NCBI GenBank assembly: GCA_030744095.1
Contig: JASLRF010000479.1
Coordinates: 1 to 7,090 of the forward strand
Direction of reading: 5' to 3'
Length of the DNA: 7,090 nucleotides
From: Pirellulaceae bacterium
Lineage (GTDB): Bacteria; Planctomycetota; Planctomycetia; Pirellulales; Pirellulaceae
Part shown: piece by piece, positions 5,978 through 7,090 of the stretch
Position numbering within the stretch: position 1 is the stretch's first letter
How the letters are laid out: each line of letters starts with the position of its first letter
The notes under the pieces: model-generated
Told to the model about the DNA's origin: nothing
Seen by the model: only the letters and a program-made list of their open reading frames with translations
The model's database searches: none
Made by a program: the position numbers and the translations under genes

Positions 5978-7005
5978 GGTTGGTCACCAGGTCGATCGTC
6001 GGGTGGTGAGACGTCGATGGGGATCGGTTGTCGCTGATCACTGGCCACAAAATGACCATCTTGCAAGAACCGCAAAGTGCATTCCTGGACACGTTCATTT
6101 TCCATGATCGAACCGTGTAGCGCGGGAACAACCAGGAAGTCGCGGGCACCTGGCAAACGGGTTTCCTCGACGCTGACCACAAAGTCGTCGTCACCCGGGA
6201 TCAACGGGTTGTTGCCATTTTCTGTTCCACGACCACCAGCGATGATGCCAAAACTTGGCGGCGTGGCGAGGTGCTTTTCAAGCTTGTTCAGTTCCGCAAT
6301 CTCTATCCCGCTGATACCCCAAAACGACCGAAAGATGTTGTTTTCGCGAAATCGTTCCGCCAGTTTTGATCCGTTGTTGGGTGGTGCCAACATCACCGTC
6401 TGTCTGGGCAATCGACGTTTCTTCGGTACCACGGCGCAGACTCCACCGAGGTATCTGCGTATCACCAGGTTTCCCATACTGTGGCCGACAAAGTTGATTT
6501 CCTTTACGTCATTTCCCAGGTTCGTGACGACTCGTGCCAGCGATGTTGCGTGCGCTGTCATATCCCTCCGCGAGCTGGCATACGAGACAGCCAGAACTTG
6601 AAAGTCCCCATTTTCCTCGAGATAGTCGCACATCGCCTGCATCGCCTGCCGTGATCGCAGCAAGCCATGCAGAACCAAGACAATTCGGCCTCGCATCGGC
6701 GGCATTTCCAGCTTCTGCTTCAACCGCTCCAGTTCTTCCTGGCATCCTGCAAAAGTCCCTCCGGCGCGGCGATAGTCTTCTTCATCCAAGAGTCGACAAT
6801 AACTAGTCAAGGCATGACGCTGGATTCGCCATTCGTGGAAAATCAGTTCGTCCGACCAAAACTGTTTGCCGCCGAAGGTTGGTGATCGCTGGGGTTTCTT
6901 GCTTGCGGCAGGCGGATTGGTAACGTCATCAGCCATGGTCTGTGTGGCAATCAGGCACAACACCGCCAGGATCAGGACGACACTGTTTCGAAGGAGGGGG
7001 TGCAT
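5974..7005 (-). CDS. Exported alpha/beta-hydrolase, lipase-like
   Basis: A 343-residue protein from ATG 7003-7005. Residues 1-25 form a signal sequence: MHPLLRNS, a hydrophobic core VVLILAVLCLIA, then a likely cut after TQTMA, so it acts in the periplasm or outside. The core is an alpha/beta hydrolase: oxyanion segment VLVLHGLL (His113-Gly114), nucleophile elbow NFVGHSMGNL with Ser176, a candidate acid among Asp271-Asp273 in PGDDDFVVSVEE, and probable catalytic His298 in PALHGSIM. The order resembles triacylglycerol-lipase and PGAP1-like esterases, including the LAPPNNGSKLA stretch after the serine. The C-terminal tail (PIPIDVSPPDDRPGDQP) is proline-rich. A longer in-frame reading to 7080 exists, but it puts 25 residues before the signal peptide and lacks support; AGAGG about 7 nt ahead of ATG 7005 favours the shorter form. 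The substrate is unknown. Its stop overlaps the ruvX start. Confidence 0.85.
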   Translation of the reverse strand: MHPLLRNSVVLILAVLCLIATQTMADDVTNPPAASKKPQRSPTFGGKQFWSDELIFHEWRIQRHALTSYCRLLDEEDYRRAGGTFAGCQEELERLKQKLEMPPMRGRIVLVLHGLLRSRQAMQAMCDYLEENGDFQVLAVSYASSRRDMTAHATSLARVVTNLGNDVKEINFVGHSMGNLVIRRYLGGVCAVVPKKRRLPRQTVMLAPPNNGSKLAERFRENNIFRSFWGISGIEIAELNKLEKHLATPPSFGIIAGGRGTENGNNPLIPGDDDFVVSVEETRLPGARDFLVVPALHGSIMENERVQECTLRFLQDGHFVASDQRQPIPIDVSPPDDRPGDQP

Positions 7006-7060
7006 GGAGAACCTCTTCCCTGGCTGGACCGCGCCACTTTGACGTAACCCGCGGCCGATC

Positions 7061-7090
7061 AATGACGAATGACGAAACACCCAATGACGA
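7061..7090. repeat. Short tandem AATGACGA repeat at window edge
   Basis: AATGACGA occurs twice in tandem (7061-7076) and again at 7083-7090 after a short break, and runs into the window end. From memory similar TTCGTCATT repeats are common between planctomycete genes; its true length cannot be seen here. It lies about 55 bp upstream of the lipase-like start. Confidence 0.6.

Noticed and set aside
7006..7080. A 25-residue N-terminal extension of the lipase-like protein
   Set aside because: It would bury the signal peptide, and a ribosome site favours the ATG at 7005.
1..7090. CRISPR array, tRNA or rRNA gene, or insertion sequence
   Set aside because: I saw no regularly spaced direct repeats, cloverleaf, rRNA signature or transposase. 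The repeats present are single palindromes or a short tandem run.

Overview
The window looks like chromosomal DNA from a planctomycete-type bacterium (Pirellulaceae-like). The case rests on a membrane anti-sigma-like protein with a large extracytoplasmic domain, short self-complementary intergenic repeats of the 'GCAGAGG' kind, a tandem 'AATGACGA' repeat, and a moderate G+C content of about 55% by eye. The taxonomic call is an inference; no rRNA or other taxonomic marker is present.

Layout. Positions 1-214 are non-coding and hold a 28-bp-arm imperfect palindrome (67-138). A two-gene plus-strand unit follows: a nitrilase-superfamily amidohydrolase (215-1108) and a penicillin-acylase-family Ntn hydrolase (about 1145-3583). 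The acylase has no visible signal peptide and carries a short helix-turn-helix-like N-terminus instead. Both enzymes cut C-N (amide-type) bonds, so they may act on the same kind of substrate, which the sequence does not identify. Positions 3584-4030 lie between convergent genes. They contain a structured element of about 166 bp (3726-3891) whose ends match the integron attC core and inverse-core consensus and which holds three further hairpins; several small palindromes lie around it.

On the minus strand, a single-pass anti-sigma-factor-like gene (5194-4031) has no sigma gene beside it, but an ECF-sigma-type promoter (GGAACTT - 15 nt - CGTCGAA) lies about 75-100 bp upstream of its start. Further upstream on the same strand is a translationally coupled pair: a secreted or anchored alpha/beta-hydrolase lipase-like protein (7005-5974), whose stop overlaps the GTG start of RuvX/YqgF (5977-5510). 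The window ends at 7061-7090 in a short tandem repeat upstream of the lipase.

Most of the window is ordinary housekeeping and accessory metabolism. The parts most worth a second look are the attC-like element, the ECF promoter ahead of an orphan anti-sigma gene, and the HTH-like extension on the acylase. I see no complete undescribed defence or mobile system.
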